Shown here: one piece after another, positions 62,518 through 64,000 of the stretch
How positions within the stretch are numbered: position 1 is the first letter of the stretch
How the letters are laid out: each line of letters starts with the position of its first letter
Origin: Pedobacter metabolipauper
GTDB taxonomy: Bacteria > Bacteroidota > Bacteroidia > Sphingobacteriales > Sphingobacteriaceae
Reading direction: 5' to 3'
Assembly: GCF_004362715.1 (NCBI RefSeq)
Contig: NZ_SNYC01000003.1
Location: forward strand, 931,601 to 995,600
DNA: 64,000 bases
Program-made: the position numbers and the translations under genes
Notes under the pieces: generated by a model
Told to the model about the DNA's origin: nothing
The model's input: the letters and a program-made list of their open reading frames with translations, nothing else
The model's database searches: none

Positions 62518-64000
62518 TTATAGAACCAGCAGCCCAAAATCTCTTAATGTATAAATGGGTTTTGAATACCAGAACAATTCAAAATGTTCCATTGTAGTTT
62601 CAAAATCAGCTTTAATTTCTTGAAAGGTGTAAACCTGCGTATTGGAAACTGTTATTTTTTGTAAGATTGAACACAGCCATTCTCCTTCGTTCTTATTGGT
62701 CTGGATGGTAAAGGTTTCCTTTTTATCATAAAAAGTTAAAACCATCATTTCGAAAGATGAACCTTTTTTATGCTTAGCAAAACTTGTTGTATCCGGCTTC
62801 CCTCCTAACCAAACCACTTTAGCAGTTGATTTAGTGTCGAACTTACTTTCTTCCGTTATCGCTTTTTCAATAAAATCTGAAGGAACCGTTACTTTCGGGA
62901 TCTTAAAATCAAACCACTCCTGCAATTTATAATCGAAGCAAATGCCATGCATAAAGTTAAAAAGCGATTTCTTTAAACCAAAGCTGAACTTATTATGGTC
63001 TATTCCGGTTTTATCGGTATAGTTGATGTCATTATTGGCAAAAGTCCCGATAACTTCAGTCTCTTTAACCACACCAAATCTTTCCGGATACATGCCGACA
63101 GGGCTATGCGCCGTCATTGCAAACTGGTGCCAGAAGCCGGATTGTAAAATACCTGCTTCAAACAATTGTCTCACCATTTCCAGACTGTCTACCGTCTCCT
63201 GAATGGTCTGTGATGGGTAACCATACATTAAATATGCATGAACCAGTATTCCTGCTTCTGTAAAATTGCGGGTAACCCGGGCTACTTGTTCAACCGATAC
63301 CCCTTTGTCAATTAGCTTCAATAACCTATCTGATGCAACTTCTAAACCACCAGAAATGGCAATACAACCTGATGCTTTAAGCAGCATACACAGGTCTCTG
63401 GTAAAGCTTTTCTCAAACCGAATGTTTGTCCACCAGCTTACCGTAATTTTTCGTCTCAGGATCTCCAGTGCTACTTCACGCATCAGGGCTGGTGGTGCAG
63501 CCTCATCTACAAAGTGAAAGCCATTCTGCCCCGTTTTTTCACTTAGCTCTTCAATCCGGTCTACAATCAATCTAGCCGCAACAGGCTCATATACCTTGAT
63601 GTAATCTAAAGAAATATCACAAAATGTACATTTTCCCCAATAACAGCCATGGGCCATTGTCAATTTGTTCCAACGGCCATCACTCCACATCCGATGCATT
63701 GGATTTACAATTTCTATCACCGAAATATATTGATCCAGTTGTAGATCACTATAATCCGGCGTTCCTACATCAGACTGTTTGTAGTCACTTCTTAATGCAT
63801 CATTTTTATAGGTAACTACTCCATTTTCCAGTAAAAAAGTTCTTTTATACAGGTTAAATGCTCCTTTATTTACGATTGAATTATAGATCAGTTCAATAGG
63901 CAATTCTCCATCATCTAACGAGATGTAATCAAAGAATTCGAATACACGCTGATCAGAAACAGAACGTAGTTCTGTATTGGCAAAACCACCGCCCATTGAT
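62518..64000 (-). CDS. Radical SAM enzyme, B12-binding type (N-terminus outside window)
   Basis: The frame is open to the right edge (at least 494 residues). The start of the visible part (NTELRSVSDQRVFEFFDY, LDDGELPI) looks like the end of a cobalamin-binding domain. The radical SAM cluster motif is C-x4-C-x2-C (HGCYWGKCTFCDIS), followed by FVDEAAPPALM and ISGGLEVASDRLLKLIDKGVS, the usual SAM-binding strands. The C-terminal 150 residues form a further domain. Substrate unknown. Confidence 0.88.
   Translation of the reverse strand, partial: SMGGGFANTELRSVSDQRVFEFFDYISLDDGELPIELIYNSIVNKGAFNLYKRTFLLENGVVTYKNDALRSDYKQSDVGTPDYSDLQLDQYISVIEIVNPMHRMWSDGRWNKLTMAHGCYWGKCTFCDISLDYIKVYEPVAARLIVDRIEELSEKTGQNGFHFVDEAAPPALMREVALEILRRKITVSWWTNIRFEKSFTRDLCMLLKASGCIAISGGLEVASDRLLKLIDKGVSVEQVARVTRNFTEAGILVHAYLMYGYPSQTIQETVDSLEMVRQLFEAGILQSGFWHQFAMTAHSPVGMYPERFGVVKETEVIGTFANNDINYTDKTGIDHNKFSFGLKKSLFNFMHGICFDYKLQEWFDFKIPKVTVPSDFIEKAITEESKFDTKSTAKVVWLGGKPDTTSFAKHKKGSSFEMMVLTFYDKKETFTIQTNKNEGEWLCSILQKITVSNTQVYTFQEIKADFETTMEHFELFWYSKPIYTLRDFGLLVL

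Overview
The window looks like a chromosomal segment of a Bacteroidota bacterium, most likely Sphingobacteriaceae (Pedobacter-like). The evidence is a low-GC genome with weak Shine-Dalgarno sequences, promoters of the Bacteroidota sigma type (TTTG at -33, TAnnTTTG at -7), LytS-type kinases, DUF4153, DUF4097/OMP beta-barrel and S41 peptidase genes, and a large GltB followed by GltD. Genus is inferred from overall gene style, not from a marker gene.

The left third (1-19.4 kb) is mostly housekeeping. It holds a LytS kinase pair whose second member has lost its phospho-acceptor motif, a 64-bp tandem repeat, divergent galM/galK with a possible operator, an RNA methyltransferase, a GNAT-MarR operon with a palindrome inside its promoter, a TlpA-like thioredoxin protein, gltBD (glutamate synthase), a long non-coding stretch with palindromes and iterons, the SRP RNA gene with a textbook promoter, a transaldolase-family gene, a heptose-bisphosphatase-like HAD gene, an alpha/beta hydrolase and tRNA-Lys(UUU).

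From just downstream of tRNA-Lys to about 30.7 kb lies an AT-rich accessory island. Its core is a five- or six-gene block on the minus strand: two DUF4238 proteins (one very large, with a SEC-C zinc motif), a previously easy-to-miss 56-codon ORF that overlaps a papain/transglutaminase-like small protein by ATGA, a 1223-residue membrane-anchored YobI/KAP-like P-loop NTPase, and a 190-residue protein with a HEPN-like motif. This is the best candidate in the window for an undescribed (possibly anti-phage) system. The island's right side carries a tRNA-like element and a frameshifted remnant of the LigD polymerase domain.

From 30.7 to 48.6 kb the window mixes ordinary genes (isochorismatase-fold hydrolase lacking the usual Cys, sulfatase, beta-lactamase-fold hydrolase, DUF4153 protein, NarL-type two-component system, carboxypeptidase-regulatory lipoprotein, S41 peptidase) with decayed genes: IS256 and ISL3 transposase remnants and other gene ends. 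It also has clusters of small orphan proteins and a Panacea-type toxin-antitoxin pair that appears to be transcribed leaderless.

The right part (48.7-64 kb) holds an OmpA-like lipoprotein, an aldo/keto reductase with an AraC-type regulator, an SDR/membrane protein/AraC operon, a second S41 peptidase, an operon of ECF sigma factor, HEAT-repeat membrane protein, DUF4097 protein and TonB-receptor-like beta-barrel, a flavin monooxygenase beneath an AraC regulator, a secreted alpha/beta hydrolase and a partial radical SAM enzyme running off the right edge.
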